Source of the DNA: Thermonema lapsum
GTDB taxonomy: Bacteria; Bacteroidota; Bacteroidia; Cytophagales; Thermonemataceae
Direction: 5' to 3'
NCBI RefSeq assembly: GCF_011761635.1
Contig: NZ_JAASRN010000002.1
Location: 584,634-648,633, forward strand
DNA: 64,000 nt
The notes under the pieces were generated by a model. It did not search any database. It had not been told where the DNA came from and saw only the letters and a program-made list of their open reading frames with translations. The number at the start of each line of letters is the position of its first letter. The stretch's first letter is position 1. Of this stretch, positions 36,788 to 45,553 are shown piece after piece. The position numbers were made by a program, and so were the translations under genes.

Positions 36788-37660
36788 TTACATCAACGAA
36801 GCCAAGCGTTTTTTGACATACCCCTTCCGTGTCCCTTTCTGGATGGCTTCTTCTGCAAGAAGCTTACAAAAACAGCGCAATACTTTTGATACAAAGTCAG
36901 CAGACAGCCCACGATAATGAGGCAAAGAAAAGTCGGGGGCTACCCGTCCAAATTCGCGAATAAAATAAGCAGCCTCATAACAGAGAAACATGCTGGCAAG
37001 AGTATGAAAAAAAGTATCCCGCTCTATCTGACGACTTTCTGCTTCGAGCGCCCCTTGCTCGGCTTTTGGTAGCGGCTCCTTGATTTCAAGCAGCACGTCC
37101 GTTAACTTGGCTATTGCCTTTCCTTCGGTAACACACAACAAGCGCACCCACCACTCTTGTACGCCCCAGAGAGGCAAGCGCTCATCTATGTAGCCAATCC
37201 ACTCGAGCGCTTCTTTTCTAAAAAAACACTCGCCCATAGCCATGTGGGCATGCGCCACTGAACGCGCCACGTCGCCAACGTCGAAGAAGGTGCGGTGCGG
37301 CTCCCCTTCCGGCATCTTGGTTTTGCCTATAGCACACAACATAGTGCCTTTTTGCAGCTGATTAGCCACCTTGTATAGGCTATAAGGCGTCAACGCTGCA
37401 TCATGGGGCAAAAAAGCAATTACATCGCCGGCGGCTTGTTCCAGTGCCAAATTCAAGTAGTGCACCGGACTGGTAGTGCCAATCACCTTTACTTTCAGTG
37501 AAGGCTCTATGTATTTAGGTTTTGCTGCACTGATTACCTCTACTGTCTGCGGGTACTGCTGCTGGACAATGCTCTGCATGCACTGCTCGGTACATGCCTC
37601 ATGTGCCGGTAAGATTAAGGTAAAACGAAGGTCATGTATTTGCTCGGAAGACAGGCTCAT
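36788..37660 (-). CDS. Glycosyltransferase family 2-like protein
   Basis: 290 residues. N-terminal half has GT2 features: RFTLILPAH near 12-20, SIVQQQYP and NLALEQAAGDVIAFLPHDAALTP near 70-92. The usual acidic pair at the nucleotide-sugar site is His-Asp here, which is weaker than the standard. A middle FFRKEALEWIGYIDERLP near 146-163 fits GT2. It precedes the SDR-like gene in the same direction. Substrate unknown. Confidence 0.75.
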   Translation of the reverse strand: MSLSSEQIHDLRFTLILPAHEACTEQCMQSIVQQQYPQTVEVISAAKPKYIEPSLKVKVIGTTSPVHYLNLALEQAAGDVIAFLPHDAALTPYSLYKVANQLQKGTMLCAIGKTKMPEGEPHRTFFDVGDVARSVAHAHMAMGECFFRKEALEWIGYIDERLPLWGVQEWWVRLLCVTEGKAIAKLTDVLLEIKEPLPKAEQGALEAESRQIERDTFFHTLASMFLCYEAAYFIREFGRVAPDFSLPHYRGLSADFVSKVLRCFCKLLAEEAIQKGTRKGYVKKRLASLM

Positions 37661-37713
37661 ATGTTTTTTAACGCAAGGAAGCGAAGAACTTGTCTTTCAA
37701 TTTCTCACAAAAG

Positions 37714-37744
37714 TTTGGCATTCACAAAAAACTCTTTAAATTTG
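37714..37744 (+). promoter_or_regulatory. Consensus promoter of rpmH-rnpA
   Basis: TTTG at 37714-37717, exactly 19 bases, then TAAATTTG at 37737-37744. This is a full match to the Bacteroidota -33/-7 consensus and lies 37 bases before the rpmH ATG. Confidence 0.85.
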
Positions 37745-37781
37745 CAGGCTCAAAGCTAAGAATTGAAAACGATAAATTCCA

Positions 37782-37952
37782 ATGAAGCGTACATATCAAC
37801 CATCTCGCAGAAAGCGCCGCAACACTCACGGATTCCGTGCTCGTATGAAAACCAAAAATGGGCGCAAGGTACTGGCTCGTCGTCGTGCCAAGGGCAGAAA
37901 AAAGTTGACTGTATCGGACGAATACCGTCATAAGCTGCGTGTAAACGCTTAA
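37782..37952 (+). CDS. rpmH: 50S ribosomal protein L34
   Basis: 56 residues, a very small gene. Reading ATG 37782 gives [20 protein letters not shown], then [20 protein letters not shown], the classical L34 sequence. Very basic, binds 23S rRNA. TAATG: the stop overlaps the first base of the rnpA ATG, so translation is coupled. Preceded by a consensus promoter. Confidence 0.98.
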   Translation: MKRTYQPSRRKRRNTHGFRARMKTKNGRKVLARRRAKGRKKLTVSDEYRHKLRVNA

Positions 37953-38353
37953 TGCCCTGCCGGACGGTGCTTGCCAAAGGTCAAAAGCTACCTAAGTCCG
38001 AACGACTATCTAACCAAAAAATCATTCAGGAACTATTCAATGGTAATAGTTCCTCTTTTTTCTTTTACCCCTTCAAATTTTTTTTTCTTGTAGATGAAGA
38101 GGCAGAAACACCTCATTACCCACAGGTAATTTTTGTTGTACCCAAAAAACGCTTTCGCCGTGCCCACGACCGCCACCATCTACGGCGGCGCATCAAAGAG
38201 GCTTATCGCCTGCACAAATACGACTTCTTCCATGACCTGCTGCCTCCTTGGCGTGCCTTGGCTATCGTATATGTAGGTACTACTTTGATGGACTTTCATC
38301 AAATAAAAAACGCCCTTTGCCAAGCGTTTGCAAGATTCAAACAGAGTCCGTAA
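37952..38353 (+). CDS. rnpA: Ribonuclease P protein component
   Basis: 133 residues. The conserved RNR-type motif is seen in RRAHDRHHLRRRIKEAYRLHKY near 69-90, with the phenylalanines and basic surface of the family. It assists the RNA subunit in tRNA 5' maturation. Slightly long N-terminus. The pair rpmH-rnpA is widely conserved; no dnaA or yidC is visible beside it. Confidence 0.92.
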   Translation: MPCRTVLAKGQKLPKSERLSNQKIIQELFNGNSSSFFFYPFKFFFLVDEEAETPHYPQVIFVVPKKRFRRAHDRHHLRRRIKEAYRLHKYDFFHDLLPPWRALAIVYVGTTLMDFHQIKNALCQAFARFKQSP

Positions 38354-38410
38354 ATTCAAAAAACAGATTAGCAGTGATAAGCTCCTACTTTTCATAAAAC
38401 AAAATGCCAT

Positions 38411-40069
38411 ATGAACTTTATGCATTCTTGCATGCGGGCAAGCCTACTGGGCTTGGTTTTGTGGTATGCTTTTTTTCCTGCCACCGCCCAACAGAAAGAC
38501 AATGCTTTCGAAATAGCCAAAAACTTAGACATCTTTGCCACCTTGTTCAAAGAGGTGAACACCTATTATGTGGATGAGGTGAATGTCAACCGGCTCATGC
38601 AGAAAGCCATCGACGCCATGTTGAGCGACTTGGACCCCTACACCAATTACATATCCGAAGACCGCATTGAGGACTACCGTACCATGACCACCGGGCGCTA
38701 TGCCGGCATAGGTGCCACCATACGAACCCAAGAAGGCAAGTGCGTGATAGTGCTCCCATACAGTGGCTCTCCGGCACAAAAAGCCGGTCTGAAAATAGGC
38801 GACCAAATTGTAGCCATCAACGGCGTCCCTACAGAAGGAAAAAACAGCGACGAAGTATCGACTCTGCTCAAGGGGCAAAGTGGCACCTCCGTAGAACTGG
38901 AGATACTACGCCCCGTTACCGGCGAGCGAAAAACCATCTCTATCACGAGAGAAGAAATACGCGTTAGCAACGTGCCCTATTTCGGAATGCTCAATAAGCA
39001 AGTTGGTTATATTCAATTGTCAGATTTCACGATGGGCGCCTCCGAAGAAGTGCGTGCTGCTATGGATTCACTCAAAAAAGCCGGTGCCCGTGCCTTCATT
39101 CTTGATTTGCGCAACAACCCCGGTGGTTTGTTGAGCGAGGCAATCAATGTTGTCAACCTGTTCATTCCCAAAAGCGAGCTGGTAGTTTCAACCAAAGGTA
39201 AAATCAGTGAGTGGAACAAGGAATATTTCACGCTCAATGCACCTTACGATTTAGAAAGCCCTCTGGCAATACTCGTCAATAATCGCAGTGCTTCTGCATC
39301 AGAGATTGTAGCGGGTGCCTTGCAAGACTACGACCGCGCCATTTTGATAGGACAACGCACTTTTGGCAAAGGGCTGGTGCAAGTAACCCGTCCGCTCTCT
39401 TACAATGCACAGCTGAAGATAACCATCGCCAAATATTACATTCCCAGTGGTCGTTGTATCCAAGCCATAGACTACTCAGTGCATAATGCCGACGGCAGCC
39501 TCTACCGCATCCCAGACTCGTTGCGCCGCAGCTTCAAAACGCGCGCCGGGCGTGTGGTATTCGATGGTGCCGGCTTAGAACCCGACATTGTCATTCCAGT
39601 AGATACGCTACCCGAGATATGTAATTACCTTCTTCAAAACTATTACATCTTCAACTATGGGGTAGATTATGCCGCCCGCCACACACTTGGACAAGAAATA
39701 AAACTCACAAGTGCTGTACTTGAAGAATTCATCGCTTGGCTTGAAAAACGCAAATTTCGTTACACTACCTCGCACGAAGAGTATGTTTCCATACTCGAAA
39801 ATCAGCTGAAGGAAGCCCCAGAAATATACGCCTCTGTAGCCTCAGACCTGAAATCTTTAAAAAGCAAACTGCAAACAGACTACCGCCAATTGATTGCAAA
39901 ACACAAGGACTGTGTGCTGGAACTCATTGAAGACGAGCTATATAAGCACGTGTATTTTGAAAAAGCCGAAGCATTGGCTTCTTTCGATACCGACCGGGAA
40001 GTGCAAAAAGCCTTAGAGTTACTCACCGACACAGAAAAGTATGCTTTCATTTTGGGGCGTTCAGACTGA
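38411..40069 (+). CDS. S41-family C-terminal processing protease (CtpA-like)
   Basis: 552 residues. Signal peptide (ASLLGLVLWYAFFPATAQ), then an S41 N-terminal helical part and a PDZ domain (GAGIGATIRTQEG to KAGLKIGDQIVAINGVPTEG, about 96-155). The protease core has RNNPGGLLSEAI, the catalytic Ser in NRSASASEIVAGAL near 295-308 and Lys in FGKGLVQVT near 322-330. Periplasmic tail-specific protease. An extra helical C-terminus of about 150 residues follows the core. Confidence 0.92.
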   Translation: MNFMHSCMRASLLGLVLWYAFFPATAQQKDNAFEIAKNLDIFATLFKEVNTYYVDEVNVNRLMQKAIDAMLSDLDPYTNYISEDRIEDYRTMTTGRYAGIGATIRTQEGKCVIVLPYSGSPAQKAGLKIGDQIVAINGVPTEGKNSDEVSTLLKGQSGTSVELEILRPVTGERKTISITREEIRVSNVPYFGMLNKQVGYIQLSDFTMGASEEVRAAMDSLKKAGARAFILDLRNNPGGLLSEAINVVNLFIPKSELVVSTKGKISEWNKEYFTLNAPYDLESPLAILVNNRSASASEIVAGALQDYDRAILIGQRTFGKGLVQVTRPLSYNAQLKITIAKYYIPSGRCIQAIDYSVHNADGSLYRIPDSLRRSFKTRAGRVVFDGAGLEPDIVIPVDTLPEICNYLLQNYYIFNYGVDYAARHTLGQEIKLTSAVLEEFIAWLEKRKFRYTTSHEEYVSILENQLKEAPEIYASVASDLKSLKSKLQTDYRQLIAKHKDCVLELIEDELYKHVYFEKAEALASFDTDREVQKALELLTDTEKYAFILGRSD

Positions 40070-40180
40070 GGCAGAGTGCAATGCCTCCAATGGCAAGACA
40101 TCACAACGCCGCGTGGCTTTCAACTTAGCATAGGCTCACGGTTCGTTGAGTGAGGCGTTAATAGGCTGCTATGACAAAAA

Positions 40181-40207
40181 AAGACCTGGCTCTTTGCCAT
40201 CTTTTTT
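40181..40207 (+). terminator. Probable rho-independent terminator of the S41 protease gene
   Basis: AAGA-CC-TGGC (40181-40190) pairs with GCCA-TCTT (40196-40203), leaving CC as a bulge and TCTTT as the loop, followed by TTTT. The stem is short, so the call is moderate. Confidence 0.5.
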
Positions 40208-40292
40208 GATTTGTACGGACAAAAAGGATTAAAGCGCTTTGTTTCTTCAAAACACCATGCGTACACGTTTCACTTAAAAAAATCGACAAGTT

Positions 40293-40637
40293 ATGAAACT
40301 CATCGGCAAACTACTGATTTACAGCTTAGCCATTGTGCTTTCTGCCAAAATTTACCCCAAAGTGCAAGTAGATGGTTATGGTACTGCCATCCTCGCTGCT
40401 ATTTTATTGACAATAGCCTCCGTTACCATCAAGCCCATTCTTACGTTACTTACCCTGCCGATTACGGTAATCACTCTGGGCTTGTTTCTTGTTGTCATCA
40501 ATGCCATTATATTGCTAATGGTATCTGCCCTGCTCGATGGCTTTCAAATAGGAGGGTTTTGGAACGCAGTACTTTACAGCATCCTGTTGGCTATAATACA
40601 TGCTATCCTCGAATGGCTTTTTGAAGCTCTCTTTTAG
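40293..40637 (+). CDS. Phage-holin-like membrane protein (PF04020-type)
   Basis: 114 residues, four hydrophobic segments, with KPILTLLTLPITVITLGLFLVVINAIIL near the middle. This is the small-membrane-protein family annotated as phage holin family 4, found in ordinary bacterial chromosomes, so phage origin is not implied. Preceded by about 220 non-coding bases and followed 4 bases later by the rsmE promoter. Role unknown. Confidence 0.8.
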   Translation: MKLIGKLLIYSLAIVLSAKIYPKVQVDGYGTAILAAILLTIASVTIKPILTLLTLPITVITLGLFLVVINAIILLMVSALLDGFQIGGFWNAVLYSILLAIIHAILEWLFEALF

Positions 40638-40640
40638 TTG

Positions 40641-40667
40641 TAACTTTGCCCAACTAATTGGGCAAAG
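40641..40667 (+). promoter_or_regulatory. Predicted -7 element and overlapping perfect inverted repeat before rsmE
   Basis: TAACTTTG at 40641-40648 is a TAnnTTTG match. Overlapping it is CTTTGCCCAA - CTAA - TTGGGCAAAG (40644-40667), a perfect 10-base stem that reaches to 5 bases before the rsmE start. This could be an operator, a terminator for the upstream gene or an mRNA hairpin. Confidence 0.6.
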
Positions 40668-40671
40668 CGTC

Positions 40672-41358
40672 ATGCATCTGTTTTATATAGAAGAGGAACA
40701 ACTCAGCCGGGACGAATGGCAGCACCTCCGTGCTGTGCGCTTGCGCCCCGGTGATTTTTTTTATCTCACCGACGGCAAAGGTTATAAAGCCAAAGCAGAA
40801 CTACTTCACATAGACAAAAAAGACGAAGGCAGCTACCGTATTGTAGAAGCAGAGCAGCTGCCACCGCCTGCTTATGCCATCCATCTGATGGTAGCCCCTA
40901 CCAAAAACCATGACCGCTTGGAATGGCTGGTAGAAAAAGCCACCGAAATAGGTGTAAGCAGCATTACCCCTGTCATCTGTCGCTATTCGGAGCGCGGCAA
41001 AGTACGCACCGACCGCTTAGAACGACTGGCTATCCAAGCCATGAAACAGTCGTTGAAGTTCTATAAACCTATTATTCATGAAACGTTGGAGTTTACAGAG
41101 GCAATCTGTCGCCCTCCTGTAGGGCAGCGTTTCATTGCACACCTGCAAGACGAACAAACGCCCCTCCTGCTGCATAGCATACGTAAAGGGCAAAGTTATG
41201 AGATATTCATAGGACCGGAAGGCGACTTCTCGGAAGATGAGATAAAATTGGCACTTGAAAATCACAGTTTGGCAGTATCTTTGGGGGAAAGTAGATTAAG
41301 AACTGAAACAGCCGGCATTGCTGCCTGTCTCATTGTTCAAATCGCCCAACAGCTATGA
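40672..41358 (+). CDS. rsmE: 16S rRNA (uracil-1498-N3)-methyltransferase RsmE
   Basis: 228 residues. SPOUT-fold; methylates U1498 in 16S rRNA. Seen: HLRAVRLRPGDFFYLTDGKG near 17-36 (PUA-like N-domain), EKATEIGVSSITPVICRYS near 90-108, and the knot with IGPEGDFSEDE and LGESRLRTETAG near 204-216. Start ATG 40672; a longer in-frame start overlaps the holin-like gene and the inverted repeat. Overlaps the next gene by 4 bases (ATGA). Confidence 0.94.
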   Translation: MHLFYIEEEQLSRDEWQHLRAVRLRPGDFFYLTDGKGYKAKAELLHIDKKDEGSYRIVEAEQLPPPAYAIHLMVAPTKNHDRLEWLVEKATEIGVSSITPVICRYSERGKVRTDRLERLAIQAMKQSLKFYKPIIHETLEFTEAICRPPVGQRFIAHLQDEQTPLLLHSIRKGQSYEIFIGPEGDFSEDEIKLALENHSLAVSLGESRLRTETAGIAACLIVQIAQQL

Positions 41359-41975
41359 CTATCACCCAAACGCTTTGTTTACCCTTCTTAGCCGAATACA
41401 CCCTTTACCCCTATAACCAGACAGAGGCTGCCCTCATGAGCTGCCCCGAATGGCAGAAAGGCTTGTATTTTGGGCACCCCCGAAGCGGACATCCCGAAGG
41501 CATGGTACTGTACCACCTGCAGGAAGTGCTTTACAACATTTCGCTCATAGACGCATTCATTGACGAGCACACCCACGACCGCCTGCGTTTCATTGCCTTA
41601 GTACACGACAACTTCAAATATGCGGCACTGTACAGAAGCGGTCAGAAGATACCCCCACAATACCACCATGCCTACTTGGCACGGCAATTTGCTAGCCGCT
41701 TTACTCAAGACCAGCAGTTGCTCAATGTCATAGAGTGGCACGACAATGCCTTTCACATTTGGCGTAAGGGCAAGCAAAGTGGTAACTGGCAAGAAGCTGA
41801 AAGAGAGTTATATGCGCTTGCCCAATCACTGGGCGATGCCTTGCAGTTGTTTTATCTGTTTTTTAAATGTGATACCCGCACCGGTGATAAAACCCAACAA
41901 CCGCTACACTGGTTTGAGGCTTGTTTGCGGCATCAGATTTATTTTGTACCTTTAAAAGAGTATTGGAACATCTGA
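41355..41975 (+). CDS. HD-domain-like protein
   Basis: 206 residues. His and His-Asp positions spread as in HD hydrolases: GHPEGMVLYHLQEVLYN near 44-60, RFIALVHDNFKYAAL near 76-90 (the HD pair), HHAYLARQFASRF and VIEWHDNAFHIW near 126-137. Likely a metal-dependent phosphohydrolase; substrate unknown. Its ATG overlaps the rsmE stop, so it is cotranscribed. Confidence 0.75.
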   Translation: MTITQTLCLPFLAEYTLYPYNQTEAALMSCPEWQKGLYFGHPRSGHPEGMVLYHLQEVLYNISLIDAFIDEHTHDRLRFIALVHDNFKYAALYRSGQKIPPQYHHAYLARQFASRFTQDQQLLNVIEWHDNAFHIWRKGKQSGNWQEAERELYALAQSLGDALQLFYLFFKCDTRTGDKTQQPLHWFEACLRHQIYFVPLKEYWNI

Positions 41976-41985
41976 AAATGTAAAG

Positions 41986-42654
41986 ATGCTGTTTCCTCGT
42001 ACCTTTTGCCTGTCTATTTTGTTTTTTTTACTTGCCACCCAAACACAGGCACAACAAGCCAGCATTCGCATAGCCAAGCTGAAATATGGCGGTGGCGGCG
42101 ACTGGTATGCCAACAAAACCGCACTCCCCAATTTGATAGCCTTTTGTAAAGAGCAGTTGGGGCTTCCCTTAGCCAATGAAGAAGACATCGTAGAGGTTGG
42201 TAGTCCCGATATCTTTCGCTATCCATTCGTGTATATGACAGGACATGGATATGTGTCTTTTTCGGCACAAGAAGCCCGTAATCTGCGTAATTACTTGATC
42301 GCCGGTGGTTTTTTACACATAGACGACAACTACGGACTCTATGAGCATGCCATCAGAGAGATGAAAAAGGTATTTCCCGAACTTGATTTCGTAGAGCTGC
42401 CTTTCGACCACCCCATTTATCACATGAAATATGATTTTCCTCGGGGGCTACCCAAAATACACGAGCACGATGGCAAGCCCCCACAAGGCTTTGCCCTCAT
42501 TTACGAAGGCAGAGTAGTATGCTTCTTCTCTTATGAATCGGACTTGGGCAACGGCTGGGAAGACCAAAGCATTTACAACGACCCAGAAGAGCTACGACAA
42601 CAAGCACTGCGTATGGGTGCCAATCTATTGTTGTATGCTTTTACTTACCCTTAG
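41986..42654 (+). CDS. DUF4159 exported protein
   Basis: 222 residues. Signal peptide FCLSILFFLLATQTQAQ. DUF4159 signature AKLKYGGGGDWYANKTALPN near 29-48, LIAGGFLHIDDNYG near 101-114, and ELPFDHPIYH near 137-146. The family is conserved in Bacteroidota but has no defined function. Begins 10 bases after the HD gene and overlaps the convergent hisIE by 14 bases. Confidence 0.85.
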   Translation: MLFPRTFCLSILFFLLATQTQAQQASIRIAKLKYGGGGDWYANKTALPNLIAFCKEQLGLPLANEEDIVEVGSPDIFRYPFVYMTGHGYVSFSAQEARNLRNYLIAGGFLHIDDNYGLYEHAIREMKKVFPELDFVELPFDHPIYHMKYDFPRGLPKIHEHDGKPPQGFALIYEGRVVCFFSYESDLGNGWEDQSIYNDPEELRQQALRMGANLLLYAFTYP

Positions 42655-43282
42655 TCAGATGGCGCTGCCGCAGCACCTCAGCCACAGCATCAAAAGAAGT
42701 ATCACAAGCCTCGAGTAAAACCAATAGATGGTACATCAGGTCGGCAGCTTCTTCGTGAAGGCGGGGCAGGTCTTTTTTCATGGCTTCAATAACAGTTTCC
42801 ACTGCCTCCTCGCCCACTTTCTGCGCAATTTTAGGAATGCCTTTTTCAAAAAGGTGGCTTGTGTAGGCGCCTTCTTTGGGCATCACTTTTCGCTCATGAA
42901 TCAGTTGGGCAAGTTCCTGAAGGAAAAGGAATCCCTCCGCGTCGTTGTTTTCAAAGAAACAAGTATCTTCACCCGTATGGCACACAGGACCTACCGGTTC
43001 TACCAGCAATAGAAGGGCATCGGCATCGCAATCCAAACGAGCTTCGCGCAAATAAAGATAATTGCCGGACGTTTCGCCTTTAGTCCATAAACGCTGCTTA
43101 CTCCGACTGAAGAAAGTAACTTTGCCTGTCTCTATGGTTTTTTGCCATGCCTCGCGACTCACATAGCCGAGCATGAGCACTTTACGACTCCGGCTGTCTT
43201 GCACTATAGCCGGCACCAAAGCATCAGGATATTTATCGAATTGAATATGTTCCGTCTGAAAAAGGACTTGAGCCGTTTGCAT
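42641..43282 (-). CDS. hisIE: Bifunctional phosphoribosyl-AMP cyclohydrolase / phosphoribosyl-ATP pyrophosphatase
   Basis: 213 residues. HisI half: GKVTFFSRSKQRLWTKGETSG near 53-73 and LDCDADALLLLVEPVGP with CHTG near 83-104, the Zn/Mg site. HisE half: KVGEEAVETVIEA near 155-167 and EEAADLMYHLLVLLEA near 177-192. It catalyses steps two and three of histidine synthesis. Other his genes are absent; it is the last gene of the GT5-DUF4270-glmS-ridA run (41-base gap). Confidence 0.93.
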   Translation of the reverse strand: MQTAQVLFQTEHIQFDKYPDALVPAIVQDSRSRKVLMLGYVSREAWQKTIETGKVTFFSRSKQRLWTKGETSGNYLYLREARLDCDADALLLLVEPVGPVCHTGEDTCFFENNDAEGFLFLQELAQLIHERKVMPKEGAYTSHLFEKGIPKIAQKVGEEAVETVIEAMKKDLPRLHEEAADLMYHLLVLLEACDTSFDAVAEVLRQRHLTKGK

Positions 43283-43323
43283 AGCCGGTTAGTTTCGTAA
43301 AAGGAGCGGGAAAGGCAATAACC

Positions 43324-43707
43324 TTAAGCCTTCACCGCAATACAAGAGATTTCCACATTCACATTTTTGGGCAGGCAGCTTACCTCTACGGTTTCGCGCG
43401 CTGGAGGCACCAACCCTTCGAAATAGCGCCCATACACTTGGTTGACCCGCTGAAAGTCCTGCATGTTGCTCAAGAAAATGGTACACTTCACCACGTGCGA
43501 AAAGTCCATACCGACAGCTGTCAAAATAGCTTTTAGGTTCTCCATAACCCTTGTAGTCTCTTCTTCAAGATTGGAAGTCAGCAGTTCGCCTGTTTCCGGG
43601 TCGATGGCTATCTGCCCCGAAACATATAATGTATTGCCTGCCAAGACTGCCTGGCTATAAGGTCCTATAGGCGCAGGTGCTTGTTTACTTTCAATAGCCT
43701 TTTTCAT
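43324..43707 (-). CDS. ridA: RidA-family enamine/imine deaminase
   Basis: 127 residues, small trimeric enzyme that removes reactive 2-aminoacrylate-type imines. Typical parts: PAPIGPYSQAVLAGNTLYVSG near 11-31, the active Arg in VPPARETVEV near 98-107, and NVEISCIAVKA at the end. ATG 43707 lies right after the glmS stop; a TTG at 43716 is possible. Coupled to glmS. Confidence 0.93.
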   Translation of the reverse strand: MKKAIESKQAPAPIGPYSQAVLAGNTLYVSGQIAIDPETGELLTSNLEEETTRVMENLKAILTAVGMDFSHVVKCTIFLSNMQDFQRVNQVYGRYFEGLVPPARETVEVSCLPKNVNVEISCIAVKA

Positions 43708-43708
43708 C

Positions 43709-45550
43709 TTATTCAACAGTTACGGATTTAGCTAAATTTCGAGGCTGGTCCACATCGCAGCCACGCAATACGGCAATATGGTATGCCAACAGTTGCAAGG
43801 GAAGCACCGAAAGGATAGGTGATAGAATTTCTTCTGTCTTGGGGATTTCAATCACGAACTCCGCCATATTTTTCACGACTTCATCGCCTTCGTTCACGAT
43901 GGCAATCACCCGTCCGTTGCGCGCTTTCACCTCTTGAATGTTGGATATTATCTTTTCGTAAGAGCTGTCTTGTAGCGCAATGAAAACTACGGGCATTTGA
44001 TTGTCTATCAAGGCAATAGGTCCGTGCTTCATTTCAGCTGCCGGGTATCCCTCGGCATGGATATAAGAAATTTCTTTTAGCTTGAGCGCGCCCTCTAAGG
44101 CTACGGGGAAATTGCAGCCACGTCCCAAATAGAGGAAGTTACGCGCATCTTTAAACAAAGCAGCTATTTTCTTGATGGGTTCATGTACGCGTTCAAGCGT
44201 TTCCTCTACTTTTTGGGGCAGCGTTTCCAAGCCTACCAGCAGCTGGCGGAAACGGGCTTCTGAAATAGTGCCCTTCTTGTGTGCTGTAAAGAGCGCCATC
44301 ATAGTCAAGACGGTCAGCTGAGCCGTAAAGGCTTTGGTGCTTGCCACACCTATTTCCGGACCGGCATGTGTGTAAGCCCCGGCGTGTGTCATGCGGGCGA
44401 TGGTTGAGCCCACCACATTACAAACCCCCAAAATAAGTGCCCCTTTGGCTTTGGCAATCTGGACAGCTGCAATGGTGTCAGCCGTTTCACCCGACTGCGA
44501 AATTGCAATCACAATGTCATTTTCACGAATGATGGGGTTCCGATAACGAAACTCCGAAGCATATTCTACCTCTACCGGGATGCGAGCCAGCTCTTCAAAG
44601 ATATACTCGGCTACCAAACCGGCATGCCACGAGGTGCCACAAGCTACCATAATGATGCGGTCGGCATTGGCTAAGCGGTTTTGGTATTCTATCAGTCCTC
44701 CCAAAGTAAGACGCCCGGTAGAGGCATCGAGGCGCCCGCGCATGCTATCGTAAATAGAGCGCGGCTGTTCAAAAATTTCTTTCAACATAAAGTGCGGGTA
44801 CCCCCCCTTCTCTATGGCTTCCAGCTCAATGTCCAGCTGTTCAATGTAAGGGGTGGTAGGCACATCCTGCAAAGTGCGTATATCTAAACTATGGTCGGTA
44901 ATAACGGCATATTCATCATCGTTCAAAAAGATAACCTTGTTGGTATATTCGATGATAGGTGCAGCATCGGAAGCTACAAAATACTCACCATCGCCCACGC
45001 CTATGACCATAGGGCTGCTGCGGCGCGCTACTATCAGCTTGCGTTCGTCTTCTTGCGACAACACCACTATGGCAAAAGCCCCTATGACTTTGTTCAGTGC
45101 CAAGCGTACGGCTTCTTCCAGTGAGCAGTTTTCTTGCTTTTTAATCTCTTCTATGAAATGAATCAATACTTCGGTATCGGTATCTGACTGAAAGACATGC
45201 CCTTTATTTTTGAGCTCTTGACGTAGAGCAGCGTAGTTCTCTATGATACCGTTATGAATGATAGCCATTTTGCCATCGCCCGATACATGCGGGTGCGCGT
45301 TGTTGTCGCTGGGCTCGCCATGAGTTGCCCAACGCGTGTGTCCAATACCTATATGGCTATGCAGGTCTTGAACATCGGCAAGCAGTTTTTCCAGCTCTTC
45401 AACCTTGCCTTTTTTCTTATATACCTTCAAGCCTCCGTTGAGCAGCGCCACCCCTGCACTGTCATAGCCTCTGTACTCTAAGCGCTTGAGTCCTTTTATA
45501 ATCACAGGATAAGCCTCCCTATGACCAATATAAGCAACGATTCCACACAT
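43709..45550 (-). CDS. glmS: Glutamine-fructose-6-phosphate aminotransferase
   Basis: 613 residues. It makes glucosamine-6-phosphate for peptidoglycan and LPS. The N-terminal glutaminase has Cys 2 of MCGIVAYIGH, GYDSAGV and GHTRWATHGEPSDNNAHPH near 73-91. Two SIS domains form the isomerase (GTSWHAGLVAEY; ISQSGETADTIAA). Full length, C-terminus KSVTVE as expected. No ribozyme-like leader was noticed; the gene is 3 bases from DUF4270. Confidence 0.97.
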   Translation of the reverse strand: MCGIVAYIGHREAYPVIIKGLKRLEYRGYDSAGVALLNGGLKVYKKKGKVEELEKLLADVQDLHSHIGIGHTRWATHGEPSDNNAHPHVSGDGKMAIIHNGIIENYAALRQELKNKGHVFQSDTDTEVLIHFIEEIKKQENCSLEEAVRLALNKVIGAFAIVVLSQEDERKLIVARRSSPMVIGVGDGEYFVASDAAPIIEYTNKVIFLNDDEYAVITDHSLDIRTLQDVPTTPYIEQLDIELEAIEKGGYPHFMLKEIFEQPRSIYDSMRGRLDASTGRLTLGGLIEYQNRLANADRIIMVACGTSWHAGLVAEYIFEELARIPVEVEYASEFRYRNPIIRENDIVIAISQSGETADTIAAVQIAKAKGALILGVCNVVGSTIARMTHAGAYTHAGPEIGVASTKAFTAQLTVLTMMALFTAHKKGTISEARFRQLLVGLETLPQKVEETLERVHEPIKKIAALFKDARNFLYLGRGCNFPVALEGALKLKEISYIHAEGYPAAEMKHGPIALIDNQMPVVFIALQDSSYEKIISNIQEVKARNGRVIAIVNEGDEVVKNMAEFVIEIPKTEEILSPILSVLPLQLLAYHIAVLRGCDVDQPRNLAKSVTVE

Positions 45551-45553
45551 AAA

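Noticed and set aside
37782-38353. rpmH-rnpA as a marker of the replication origin
   Set aside because: No dnaA, dnaN or DnaA-box cluster was seen nearby.
40293-40637. Holin-like gene as sign of a prophage
   Set aside because: No other phage gene is near, and this family is common in normal chromosomes.
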